Positions 13,116 to 25,378 of a stretch of DNA of 64,000 nt are shown here, in pieces; within the stretch, counting starts at the first letter, position 1, and each line of letters opens with the position of its first letter. Below the pieces are notes generated by a model. That model ran no database searches. It saw nothing but the letters and a program-made list of their open reading frames with translations, and had not been told where the DNA came from. The stretch lies in NCBI GenBank assembly GCA_008508345.1, contig QNGE01000143.1, positions 235,085 through 299,084 on the forward strand. The letters are read 5' to 3'. Source of the DNA: Paragonimus westermani. Lineage: Eukaryota; Platyhelminthes; Trematoda; Plagiorchiida; Troglotrematidae. A program made the position numbers and the translations under genes.

Positions 13116-16100
13116 TATCGAGCGTGATTTCTGTTTGTTTTGAGGTTGTGGATTGGTCTTCATAGACAGAAAAATCCTTCGTTAATCTGAACATTCAGTT
13201 AAATGTTGCCAAATGAATATTAGTGAGTGCAGTCATCTACACAAAACCAATAGCTTATGATATGCTGCGCTGCGTGTACTCTCAAAACACACGAAATTTT
13301 GAAACATGACGGATGAAGTTCCTCGCACCCCCTATGGTTTCTCGGCAGCAAGAATCGATTTGAGATTCTTTCAAATTCGGTTTTGTTTTGCTTTAACACA
13401 CACCATGTTGGTCATAAATTTTACATGCAAAAACCCAATTTGCATTCCGTCCTAAAACTGTTCACTCCAACTACATTGATCACCCAAATCAAAAACTCAA
13501 GTTAAACGATTCCAAAGTTACTGTTTTGCTCCTTCACCTGTAACCGGAATAAAATAATCGCCAAAGGAGAGCTACTGAATGTATTCATAAGGATTTTGCG
13601 TTTACATTAGACTGCCTGTACATTCGGATGAATTCAACATTCACTTTCTTTCAAGAACTCATTCTCTCTTGTAAACCAAGAGTAAGTGAGCGTTTGTGAC
13701 TGGCCTGCAACTCAACATACATCCACCAAGCCCCGGGAAGTGTTGAGAGGGATATTCGCGAAAGTGTAGGTCGTAAAGTCTATCACTGTTGTGAACTTAC
13801 TTACGCTCATGGGCATCCCGAAAACAGGAAATACAGTTTCACCTAAACGAGTCTGGCCACAACAAGAACTTTCGAAAGGCGTAAGAGTCATTCTGCTGGG
13901 TGCGGAACATACTCTTCTTGTAAACCAAAGCTTGCTGTCATTTGCGGTTAACATTGATCTTACCAACCCTTTCACTTACTGGTAATTAAAAAGTTTGGGT
14001 AGACTTTTCAGCGTTATGATTAACAACGTTAGCAAGGTCCTTGGAACTTCAGACAGCTTGTGTTCTATTTTCTTTCAACTGTTCATAAATCATAGCGCAT
14101 CAGGATATAATGCTTGAATTATAAGGATGTTGTAGGTATGGTTACAAATTTCCTCTTCCTAAATATATGCTGTTAACTGATGTGATAGACTGATGAATCG
14201 GAAGAATGGCTCACGTTGATTCAACTAATCGGTTAAATGAGAATATGTTCCCACACAAATTCAGAATTTGATGATGGAGGTTTTTTCGGACTTGCATCAC
14301 ATATTCACCGGAGGGATTAACTCACTTCATGCACTCACACACACCGAATTCGTATAGAGTGCCGGATTATTCTTATGCTTGAAAATATTGCACGGATTGT
14401 TAGCTTGTTAACATTATCTGTCATGCAGATAGCTATATCTTCCCCTTTTGAACAGAAGAATAAACAATGAGTGATTTCAATGTTGTGGTATGCTTCCTTA
14501 TCAAATAACTCTAATGGGAGGTATTCATTGTTATTTATTTTATTGACTCATCTTGTGTTATGCTGGGTAGTCTTGTTTCTCCCAGGTGACTTCTTTTCTG
14601 ATCGTGCACTACAAGATTACAAACATCGTGATAGAAATTACCTTTCGCTAGTACGGTCACTTTAGCGTCTCATTTGTGGTTAGTGATGGTTTGACTAAAT
14701 TACAGCGTGTTTCAAACAAACCGGTGAAGGAACAGTAAGGAAACGTGGGAATGTGAGTTTTGGATCAGGAAGAGATCATTACTGTAAACGTGAAGCAAAA
14801 AATCGTTTGTTTTATGTTAGCTTACCCAACCAACTATTTTCGTCATGAAAGTTAACAAACATTCTTGAATGCTGTCCGGTTTGCAGAGCGGAATGTTTGT
14901 GAACTCCAACCAGGTGCATCCTCCATTAATTGATTGCCTCGCCGTTTCGGGTGCACTATACAATATTAAAGCTGCGCCCAATTACGATCACCTTGGCAGA
15001 TCATCAAAACTCATTGATAGGTAGCAGACAATGCCAATCAACTTTGAGCCGAACCAGACTGTTTTTAGTGTTGGCATGTGAACCAGTTTTCCTCAACTGC
15101 GTTCGTTTCTTTGTGCACACAGCTGTGAACACTAATGACAAACCAGTAAATTCGGTCTGGATGGGCGGATATTTGGCCAGAAGCCAGGCCAAAAGTTAAT
15201 CCTACAAACATTCTCTACTGTGCCGCAGTAGCAACTAAACCCTGATTCGTTTGGCCAGATCCATGCTTTTGTCAGGCATGGTTTTTGCCACCAATTGTAA
15301 GTACAATAACGACCATACAGCAGTGTCAAGTAGCACGCTTTATGTCAAAGAACTTCTGTCGACGTGGACACGACGAAAGTAGTTAGTACTGGGCGGTGAA
15401 ACTTATACTGAGCGGCGTTTTGAAACTGTAAGTCACAAAAGAAGTTGAAACAGGTTCACATTCTTTCGCAGTAAATTTGTTTCTCTTAGACGCTGTTCAT
15501 GGAGAAAAAGTCACGCGAACCAAGCTTATAGTTCATTACCGGTTTAGATTGCAAAAACTGAATGTAAAGGTTTATCCACATAAGTGTTGTTAAACTGTGG
15601 TTTGCATGTCTACATCATTCTTCCAGTATTCTTCTGCTTCTATTGCCCCAAAACCCTAAGGAACAGACACTGTTAAACGGTGACACTCCAATACTGTAAT
15701 TTACGCATCTATTTCAATAACAGCGTTCACATTTTCATTTTGTATTCTTGTTTGGTTAACCGTCGACTAACATGAGTTGGTGTTTTTGAAGGACAGATTG
15801 TTCCTTGCCGTTTGGAGTAAATTTGCTCCGAGCAATCTAACATTCGTACTCTCCGAAATTAGAAGCGGACTCTAGATTTCGGCGAGCCACGATTGTTGAT
15901 GACACATCCACTGCGTTATTGCACAAAAGGATCGAGAGGCATTCGACTGAGTGGTCGAGTAATTCTGTTCCGCCTGAGAAAGACAGCGTCACTGAGACGT
16001 CTTCAGACGCTTGACCAACAGTCAAGCCAGCATTCAGAATCCTGTGATAACAGTCCACTATAACAGCCTTGCGCTTTTCTGAGATGATTGTCGTCATCTA

Positions 16101-17039
16101 GATCAATGTGGCTTTCTGAGATAAAAAAACTGGTTGCTTGAATCTGACCGTTATTTACGGAACTTTCTGTGAGTGCACAATTTACTATGTTTTGTTCTGG
16201 CTGTGTCATTTAGACTTCTTTTGGACATTGAATGTTTTGAAAACGACTAATTAGTGTCTACTTGCGAATGGATGGGTTCAGTGCCATTTTTTTAGAAAGT
16301 AACTCTTGCAACTTAATATTAGAATCCGAACCAATAGTTTGGTTCACAAAATTAGTTAACGCCATTAAAAATCGAACGACATTTTCTTTTCAATGGACGG
16401 ATATGATTTCTGTTACACGATTTCCTCATAGTTTGATTTAGGTCTGTCATCTGCATCACCGTTAAGAAACAGCGATCACACTCTTGGACGGCCTTCTTTC
16501 GTTCATCCTTGTGCGACTCTGGTTTATGTGGACTGTTTTCTAGTGATCAATTTGTTGCCTGGCGATAGTCTCTGTTTATTTTGATTGACCTACTGACGCT
16601 TAATATTCTAGTCTCAAATTGGGTCAACAAGGTTAGGTGATACAAGGAGAACGGTTAGGATTGGGTCGATTATCGATTCAGCTGTTCAGTTCTTCAGCAA
16701 CATCGGATGGTGTTCTTTCACCCGCTTAAGTAGTTAGGCAATTTTACACGTAACACGAATAGTTAACTGCAAAATCACTTTCAAAATGGAGAACCTTAAG
16801 TTTGTTTTTTGTTCTTAATGTTCATAGTGAGCTTTTGCTCATTTGTAGTAACTGGCAGCCTATATTCCGAAGAGGGTTGTATAAACTCTGCGTTTGAAAG
16901 CTCCAAGTGTATAGTTTGAATCACCCTCCCAAATGATTGCAGCTATCACATTCACGTAGACATTAAGTCAGCTCCTGACAAAAAATTTCCTATCCTCAAT
17001 CTTTGCTGTTATTGTTCATCAGTAGGACACAAGCTGAGC
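13116..17039. other. Intergenic, no supported gene
   Basis: Two overlapping open frames at 13712-13985 and several at 14930-15330 occur on opposite strands, which is typical of chance. There is a small imperfect CCATGC/GCATGG hairpin near 15263. No family motif is visible. Confidence 0.55.
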
Positions 17040-17337
17040 TCTCCTAGATGCCATCGGGAAATCTGAGCATTAAACACGACAGAGTGCGGCTGAGCGTTCA
17101 GACAATGACTCACTCGGACTTAACTTGATATCAATGACGAAATGGTCAACACGATGGTCCCATGAAAGCGTGGTTGTAGTTACGATGCCGACTGCGGCAT
17201 GGAAATGTACTAGTGACAGACACTGAAAAAGCGAAAGTCGAGTGCAATGTATTTTTCTGCAACGCCGACTAGGAATTCGATGGGACTTCGACAGGTGCGA
17301 CAAATCATGTGGTGTTTAGCTCAAACTAGCTAAATCC
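17040..17337 (+). mobile_element. tRNA-derived SINE, copy G (G/H subfamily)
   Basis: About 300 bp share the family layout: CTGAGCGTT 5' module, tRNA-like AATGGTCAACACGATGG, GCCGACTGCGGCA, a degraded ribozyme (17207-17251) and a tail ending GTGGTGTTTAGCTC...CTAAATCC. It is closest to the 25.1 kb copy, roughly 85% identical over the tRNA-like part by eye. The two share ribozyme changes (GUGACAG-type core here, GAAAGTCGA) and the tail GACTAGGAATTCGATGGGA. The tail also matches the inverted copy at 23.5 kb (GTGGTGTTTAG). The short minus-strand open frame across it is a by-product of the repeat. Confidence 0.75.
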
Positions 17338-20300
17338 ACTTCAACTGGCCAGCTTCAAAGGTGTTCTTGTTTTTCGAAAACAGACGGCAGCAACATTTCC
17401 AGCATGTAATCGCTCCTGGCGACTTACTCGGTTACGCGTACTCGACAGTCGCATGGATTTCAGTGCAGACAGTCCGACCACTATGGGTTTCTTTCAAGTT
17501 GGGATAAATCTCCTGAAAGATGACGAACTAACTTATGTTTTACTGCTGATCAAAATTACGAAGAAAATGCTCTTCAATATTTAAGCTGGAGTACCTAGAT
17601 AACTGAAATACCCGGTGAAGGATGTCTTTCAGTTAGGCTACCATTTAGCAGAGATCATTACAGCGTTTGGGTCCATTCGAAGACAAAAAATACTAACACA
17701 ACCGTAAACGGATGAAATTTCATTAAGTGTTCAGCAAAAGAGAAACCGGGAGTAATATTCTGTCTCTGCACTAATGGTATAAACTCGGAATGGCATAAAA
17801 AATAAAGTTTAATTTCCTCTCTTAGGAACTCGATTATGCATCAAGCACGAAGTATTTTGTGTACGGTTTTTGACAGGTTCAACATAGAACAATACCATTC
17901 TTTGCTTACAAAATCATTTTCCTTTTTACTGACGGACAAAACTTAATGGTAGCAGGACTCTTTCAAAACAAGCCTAATTACGTAATTTGACTAGATTAGA
18001 GAAACCATTCTTCATTAACTGGCTCAGTCAGTCTGGCAATGAATACTGAATACAATTCATTAAAGTGGTTGGCGACGTAACCAGCAGACAGTGCATAAAG
18101 AATCTTCACCTCCATCCGACGGATGTTCAGATATTGTTAATTGATAAACTTATATACAGTGCACAACATTTGTGTACGTGAATGTTATCTGCGTGTACAC
18201 ATCTTTACAGTGTCTACTGTTACAGACTGTTCAGAGCTCGCACCAGAGTGAAACATAAAGACTCATTTTATGTACAGCGTGAATATTTTTGTTCTGGTTA
18301 ACAATCCGTATGTTTTATTCTCAACTGTACTGTTATTTCGTACAGGTACTGGATTTTCTGGTGACTTCAGTGTTTAATCCTGGTCGCTCGACGTTTGTGT
18401 TTGTGTGACTTGGTAGACTATGTGGAAACTAAATATTTTGTGAGTACCAGATTCCGGTTCTAACTTTAAAAACGTAATTATAAAAATGATGGTTTGACAA
18501 TTTACTATTTGATGGGTCCATATTAGCTGACAACTTTATGAATAAACGTTGGTTGTGGTTTTTTTCTCAATTTTTAAAGTTATTGCTTGTGAAGTTGTGA
18601 CTGTCTGACTATTCTGTCAACCCGCTAAAACTAGTAACATAATAAGACATCAAAGTTTTCTATTAACTGTTTCTACACAGCTGTGGGTTCGGATTTCCTA
18701 CTTTTCACTCAAGCTCACGAGTCATTATCGAATCGCTGTTCACAAGCACAGTCATTTGCCTCCCGTATCTTCTGTCAGTTCATCTAAAACTAAAAAAAAG
18801 GACAACACCGGGACATGCTTAAGTGAATGCCAACAGAGGTTAGATTATATTCTGAAGTGGACGATGCAAGCAAACTAAACCTGAGCAGAAGGCTAACGTC
18901 TTCGATTGCGAAACACTTAACCGCAACTTTTCTGTCAGCGGATCTCATTATTTCTTTTAAGCAGTTCAACATGCGCCACCTTAAGTAAGCGTCACGCATT
19001 TGTCCACTCTCGACAGATGATAAAATCAACTGCGTTACCATGATGGTGAAAGTTTCTTAGCACAATATCTTCATCGTTCTTTTTTCCGTCGACATGCGTC
19101 AACTTTGCACATCTGAATTTATATATATTCGAATGTATACATGTATTGCTCGCCTATCGCAATATTTGCCTTTTCACGAATTTGTGAGGGTACGGATGTC
19201 TTCATCCGAATTTGAGAGGTCGTTGTTCGGTCAACCGGAATATCTTAGTAAAATCGTCACATCACCTCAGATATGATTTTTCCTATGCTTCTCTCAATTT
19301 GCTTGTTAAACCCGTCATGTATGTGGTCAGATCAGCTACTCATCTACGATGTCATATTGATGCGTCGACAGTACTGACTGTTCACTGATGAACATCACGT
19401 TAAACAAAACAACCTGCATTGACACAGCCAGTTAGGCTGACAAATACACAGTTTCAGTTTGTGGACTTTCGAATCTAAAATTTGCACAGCCCCATCAAGC
19501 AAAATAATTTTAATTGAGGGACTAATCTCACGTCAACCCATCAGTTTGTCATACCACTCATGCTCCAATTGCCTAAAAGGGTGATTTGCAAACAGTCAAT
19601 ATCTCTGACAAATCCAAGTATTACGTTTTACGGTTTTGTTATTCAGGTTTGTTCGCTATATCTTCAATGTACATGTCGCATATGGATCTACATTTGTGCT
19701 ATCCACCTTCCAATCATACAAACCTTTTGGGGAAACAGATTCAATGAATGTGGACTATTGATCACGTCGTCTGTCTGCACTATTCTTCTTGACACACAAC
19801 TACAATTGAAACCTTGTGTCCAGTGGTTTAGTAGGAGGTGGGTTTTTGTACCTGCTGATCTGTCTCTGTGTTGGTCGGGAAACTAGTGTGTCGTAGGTTT
19901 CAGAAGTGTAAACAAAAGGTGATTAGAAATAAATCAAGGCAAACTTCATTGGATTCTTCTATATACAACTACGGCATCAATGAACATTGGAACACCTACC
20001 GAAACAACATGCTTTCATATAAGAATGGTTAGAGATCTACCGGCCTTGTCTCATTAAGTTGTCAGAGAAAATTGCCGCACGTTTCGGTTTGAAAATATAT
20101 GTTGAACGAGTAGAACTTTTGAGACTCTAGCCATTCAGTCGTGGCCGAGGAGTCAGGGAGTTTATTTTAGGATGAAAGTACCATATATATGCGTGTGTGT
20201 AAGTTAGTCATTAGGACTGTCAGTAAATCGAATCGTACTCTTCCAGAGTGCCACCGTTCTGCTGACAAACTCCCAGTGGGTTACCAAATAACGTTACCAT

Positions 20301-23300
20301 AAAACGAAAGTGAACGTATGCAGCGCTCCTCTTGGAATCAACCGAGTAAGTTAATTCATCTAACGGTCACTTCAAGAAGCTCCAGTGTTTGATCACGGAA
20401 CAAAAAGACAATATTTCAGTTCCGATATTTTTCGAGACAATATCGAGCTACCACTTCGTGAGTGTTTTACACTTTTGGAAGATCTATTAAATGCATACGT
20501 TTGACCAGTTTGAAACAAGGTTTAGGACCCTGTGCAAATGCACTGATGATAAGTACCCTTCAGGTGTAAACGGGCTATTGAGATGAGTTGCATTTTAAAC
20601 TAGCCACACAAACGAGTTCATTGGTGTATTGTCAACATATGTAGTCATTATGTTCTTTAACTAATTCCAAGTTTTTCTGCAAAACGGTGTGATGTAATCG
20701 AGTTTCGCACACAGTGAACCAGCTGTTCAGGTCATTTTTGTCTTAAACTATGGAGGTAATGCAAAGTTATGATGGCCCCGTGTGAACCTGATGTCTGAGA
20801 ACATCTGCCTACGTGTTCCTTTAAAAATGATGGTCTGACCTGGAAAAGTTCTGTTGGTGTCAATCAACGAATATCGGTTATTCACTGGTTAATTTCCAGG
20901 GGCGTTTCTTAACGAGTGGTTGCTTAGATGATTTAGGAAACACTAGATCATCGGTAGCCAGCAATTATCACCAATCCTATTTGCAACGTTTTCTTAGAAG
21001 AAATTACTCACGGTTGCAGTGTTTTTATAGGCGTTACCGTTGAATGTTACGAATGAGTTTATCTATGACCGCCTATTGAAGTCGGGCAGCATTTCCTACA
21101 CATGGAAACAAACTAGTTTAGCATTGCAACAGTAATCCTCTGATTCCAAGCCATATTTGTGAAACGGTCAACTTGATGTGTCCAGTTGTCGCAACAAGAA
21201 AACTCGATTGTAAACGCCCGGAAAGAAGGAACTAGACAGCTGAAATTTTATCATGTGTACTTGATATCTTTCCAACATTAGCCGAATTTCTCAACTGTTA
21301 AGCATGTTTCTTTTATTTATGTGTAGAGGGGAATCGTTAACAGAATTGGCTGATATTCACTATAGGATTGTACAAGCATTAGAATTCGACAATATATTTC
21401 ACTTGTTATTCTGATTAATTCTTCAGTCTTCGCACAAACTAGCCATCAAAGTGCAATTCATCTGGAACGAATTTCATTTAGGAATGTGATTCCTAACAGT
21501 GTTTTGGGATTCACTTCGAGGCAAATTGAACATTTTTTCTCACCTGTTTTCCAGACGGCTCTGATCGCATATCTGATCGGATACCACTCTTGGAGTAAAA
21601 ACGGGAAATTTTTGTATTATTTTCAATTTTGTACAAGAAATATTCCCGAAATTACTTCAGCTCATACCGTTTCAAATAACGCCAGTGTAATAAAAAAGAT
21701 CAGCCAAAAGTTTTGCCGATTCATTTGGAAAAAAACTATTCGAAAACACCAAGTCATCAGATGTTTGTAACGCAGCATGTCAGATTCCAAGTCTGCATGA
21801 ATCACACGTATTTGGTGAACTAATCAGTCCTTCTGGTGATGAAATTTAGCTTTTGGTTTTACGTTTTGGCCTAATCGGCAAGAGTGGCATTGAATACTAG
21901 CATGTATAAAGAGTTGACTGGAATTAGAAAATGCGTGGCGTATAATGCATGTTTTCTTCAGAACAAAAGGGGGGATAATTCAAAATTGCCATTGGAACTC
22001 GACAACTTTCAGCAAGGGAATCAATTCAGAACTCCTTAATAGTGCTTCTTAAACAGACAATCATCTGATCAGTAACAAGGTAAAACATGACTAATTTGAA
22101 TGATTTCCCAATGACCTCCTGATAGTTTTATCCAGTGAAAAAGAATTCGCTTATTTTGTTGGTTTGATCCGCAGTCCACACCACCTACAAATAATGAGCC
22201 CAAACAAGAATGAGGCCGGTCGGAAGTATCGGTTCGATGGTGAGCGTCTAGAACCCTTATGGATTACCAACCATCTTTTTAACAGATTACATTAGTGAAC
22301 TTAAAAGCATTCTTGCTTAACTAGGCTGTGTTTCATGCAAAGCTTATTGATAACCATTAGGTTCAACCATGTGCGTCTACTTGATGGTTGGCTGATCATT
22401 GCAAATGAACTATTGATGTGGTTAGCACAAAAGTCTAATTACTTCCATACCGGGGCAGCGTATGGAAATGCACACGAAACAGTACTCAAGCAAGAGCAAT
22501 TTTGTGGATGATCTTTCGTCAGTATGACAATTTATTCTGTCAGCGTATTCGTTCAGTCGGAAGTGAAATAACTTCAAAAATGAACTGACTTCATCGGAGC
22601 AAGGGTGGTAAGATCATCCGTGTTCTAATTAGGTAAACTTATCGTTGTATAACTCACAACAAATGCACCCTAAATGATGAAAGGTAAGCATACGAGCATG
22701 TCAGACAAACGTTTGCTTTAAATCGTTTATGGCCATATGGCTCGGCCGATAGTAGACGTTCAAAATCAGTGTCTGTTTTCAGTTGATTCAACTTTACAGT
22801 AGGCAGCAAGCGTTTCGGTTTATCTGGATACACTTTAGACGCCTATGCCTGAAATATTTGACTAACTTTGTCTCAAAATTAAAGGCCAACAAAACTGTCC
22901 GATTATGATCCCATGGTGTCAAACAAAACGTACCCATTACAACTAATTTAACGCTTTGTTGGTGGAAAACCTACTGTCGCCAAACAGGCACTCGCATTTC
23001 AGGGCCACAATTACCTTGTGCACATTCCAGAAATTGGTTTTACTCCATCCCCTACAAAATGTAACATTGCTTGGTAGCCAGATGTTTGAATGCTAAACAA
23101 CTATTTCCCTATAACCGGCGGCCACGTATTTTATGCCCGATTGATGCGTAGTTAACTTTCAGTTTTCAAGGTGATCTCCAGCAGAGATCAAGTGAAACAT
23201 TGCAAGCAAACGGGTACCAACGTAGTATACGGTAAAGTCTCCACAGTAATGCCTTTGTCACAAAATTTCCACCAACTGACACCCTGGATTAGTTCAAATG

Positions 23301-23470
23301 GAACCGGCTGAAATTTTTTGTATCGGCTCAAAGCGGAAGATGCAAAACTGATTTATCTCTCCGAGGTTCCGTCTTTGGTCAACAAACAGCTTATTTGTTG
23401 GTTAAATAGTTCTCTTGGTGTGCGGCATGTGATGGAAACCTGCGATTAAATAACGTTTACTGGAAGCTTG
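17338..23470. other. Intergenic, no supported gene
   Basis: Six kilobases of AT-rich sequence with open frames up to 108 codons and no recognisable domain or repeat. Short GT runs occur near 18390 and 20190. Confidence 0.6.
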
Positions 23471-23770
23471 GGGACTTAGTCTGTCCAACTAAACACCACA
23501 CATACTTGTTTGCATCCTTCGCATTCAGATGAACCTTTCGGCTGGTCCACTTTAAAAGGAAGAACTAGACCGGAGTTTCGATCTTACTCGAACTAGTCAC
23601 TAGTGCGTATCCTCGTCCTGATCAGAATTCCCGCACCGCCTCGCAGGTTTGTGAGACCAGTGTGTTAACCATACCGCCAGTAACCTCATAATAAGCAGGG
23701 CGGAATGGTCGTATCCAAACGCTAACTGAGAAGTCCTGATCACCAGGCTATCGTCTGGATTAAACAGAAC
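23471..23770 (-). mobile_element. tRNA-derived SINE, inverted copy E
   Basis: On the minus strand it carries the 5' module (TCAGTTAGCGTTTGG), the tRNA-like TGGTTAACACACTGG with TCTCACAA, the GGACGAGGAT junction, a ribozyme relic, and the longest recognisable tail (CCAGCCGAAAGGTTCATC, then GTGTGGTGTTTAG and CTAAGTCC). The tail fixes the family 3' end when compared with the 17.0 kb copy. It lies head-to-head with the plus-strand copy that starts at about 23818. Confidence 0.75.
23562..23606 (-). ncRNA. Hammerhead ribozyme relic in SINE copy E
   Basis: It has the same 45-nt length as the intact motif. Stem I is GCACUA/UAGUUC with one mismatch, GAAA is kept and the GUC site is kept. Stem III is AC-UCCG-GU: the two outer pairs persist while the loop has changed to the UNCG type. 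The core has mutated from CUGACGA to GUGACUA, which should abolish cleavage. Confidence 0.6.
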
Positions 23771-23817
23771 GACATTACTTATCCCGCGTTTGAGCATGCT
23801 GAACACTATCAACACAA

Positions 23818-24085
23818 ATTAGTGGTTAGACGCCTAGATGTGATCATTCCATCACCTCTTCTGTGAGGCTTCTGATGTTATGATCAGAATGCTGTTCTCA
23901 CAAGCAAGAGATCCGGAATGTACATTCTGGTCCGGAGGGGGTTGAGCACTGCCTGTAGCCTCTAACAAGAACGAAACTAGAGTATAGTGCTTCCTTTCAA
24001 AGTGGGCCAGCCGAAACGCTTATCCGAGTGTGAAGGTGGTGAGCAAGTATTCGTGACTTCCAGTCGAGAATAATTATTGATGTTC
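23818..24085 (+). mobile_element. tRNA-derived SINE, copy F
   Basis: It begins with AGTGGTTAGACGC, matching the family 5' module. It continues through a degraded tRNA-like part (GTTCTCACAAGC) to a 45-nt ribozyme relic and the tail GTGCTTCCTTTCAAAGTGGGCCAGCCGAAACG. The tail matches the neighbouring inverted copy closely (CTTTTAAAGTGGACCAGCCGAAAGG there). The end is estimated from loss of similarity. Confidence 0.7.
23946..23990 (+). ncRNA. Hammerhead ribozyme relic in SINE copy F
   Basis: Stem I is GCACUG/UAGUGC, fully paired, with changes relative to copy B on both strands. GAAA is intact. Stem III is AC-UAGA-GU and the site triplet is GUA. The CUGANGA box is destroyed, so the relic should be inactive. 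Confidence 0.55.
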
Positions 24086-25084
24086 TCCTAACAAATGCTT
24101 ATGCAATCAAAAACTGTGACCAATTATTACGTCATGCTCCTGACTTTCAAAACCCCTCCAGACTACGAATTTCATTATTCATGGTAGGCCAGACAGAAGT
24201 AACTCTACCGACTGCAAAACAATGAGTCATAGTTCAAGTAGACCAATGTAAGGTCAGCACCATCGCTACCTTATAGGTAAAGATTGACTGGAACCTTTCA
24301 AAGTTGATAGAAACGATCAACACTGCCGGTCAAACAAGACTGTCAAAGAGTCAACCTTACGACGGGGAAAAGGAGCTAAATGTAATTTTAATTCATGTTT
24401 TCCTGCGTATTGTCGAGCAAAATAGCTAGTCTCTTAATCATGTTAATATCTGGGAGACTACCTATCTGTAATTGGAGAGATAGCACATACCTTCACTCGG
24501 GACTGTACTGTCTATATCGGGGGCGGTGTTCATATACTGATGTAGAAGAACAGACTGACTTACATTCAACTCTCTATGTGCCAAGCAAGCGTATGCATCA
24601 ACCAACCTTGCTCCTACAATTTAACATGTTATGTCTATTTTCAATAGCCACGGCCATTTAGCTAAATGTTCCCACTATTTAATTTTTTTGTCCATTTTCT
24701 GCTAGCTTTTTGGTCCGATGAGCATGCATGCAGTGAGAACTCTCACTCGCAGTAAATTTTTAATCCTGCAAGTTCATTTGTTAAAGCTCGTAGGCACAGC
24801 ACAGCGCGATCTTGTGCCGTGCATGATGTGGATGAAGGTGCTCACAATGTGTTGTAATCAACCTGCTTGCCTGACTTATCTGTAGCGGTTGCAACGTAGC
24901 CAAAAGGAGTATGAAGTAAGCAATGGGAAGTCTTGTAAAGCTCACTTTATGAGTTGAACACCACTCACAATTACTTGCAGCCCCAGCATTTCCACAGAAT
25001 TTACGGCTAGTCCCTTTTGAAAGAAAACAATTGAACACACACTTCAATCTTGTTGATACCCATGAGCTGTACACATCCTTACCT
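24086..25084. other. Intergenic between SINE copies
   Basis: Short open frames on both strands (24395-24661, 24781-25074) show no motif. I see nothing else. Confidence 0.55.
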
Positions 25085-25378
25085 GTCCTAGAGGCATCCG
25101 AGAGTTAACCCCGAGCAAATGTGGTTGAGCGTTTACACACAATGACTCATTCGGACCTAACTTGATAACAATGGCAAAGTGGCTAAAACAATGGTCCCAT
25201 GAAAACGCGGTTGTAGTTATGATGTCGACTGTGGCAAGAAAATCACAGGTGGCAGGCCCTAACACGAGGGAAAGTCGAATGCAATGTATTTTTCTGTAGA
25301 GCCGACTAGGAATTCGATGGGACTGTGACAGCTGCGATCAACTATAAGTGGCGTTCCAACTTGCAGCAATAAAATCCG
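25085..25378 (+). mobile_element. tRNA-derived SINE, copy H (G/H subfamily)
   Basis: This is a close relative of the 17.0 kb copy. It has TCCTAGAGGCATCC at the 5' end, GTGGTTGAGCG, ATGACTCATTCGGAC, TGGTCCCATGAAAACGCGG, GTCGACTGTGGCA, and the same tail with GACTAGGAATTCGATGGGA. The ribozyme region no longer has CUGANGA, so it is not catalytic. A 123-codon minus-strand open frame (25259-25630) starts outside it and ends inside it, so I do not treat that frame as a gene. Confidence 0.75.
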
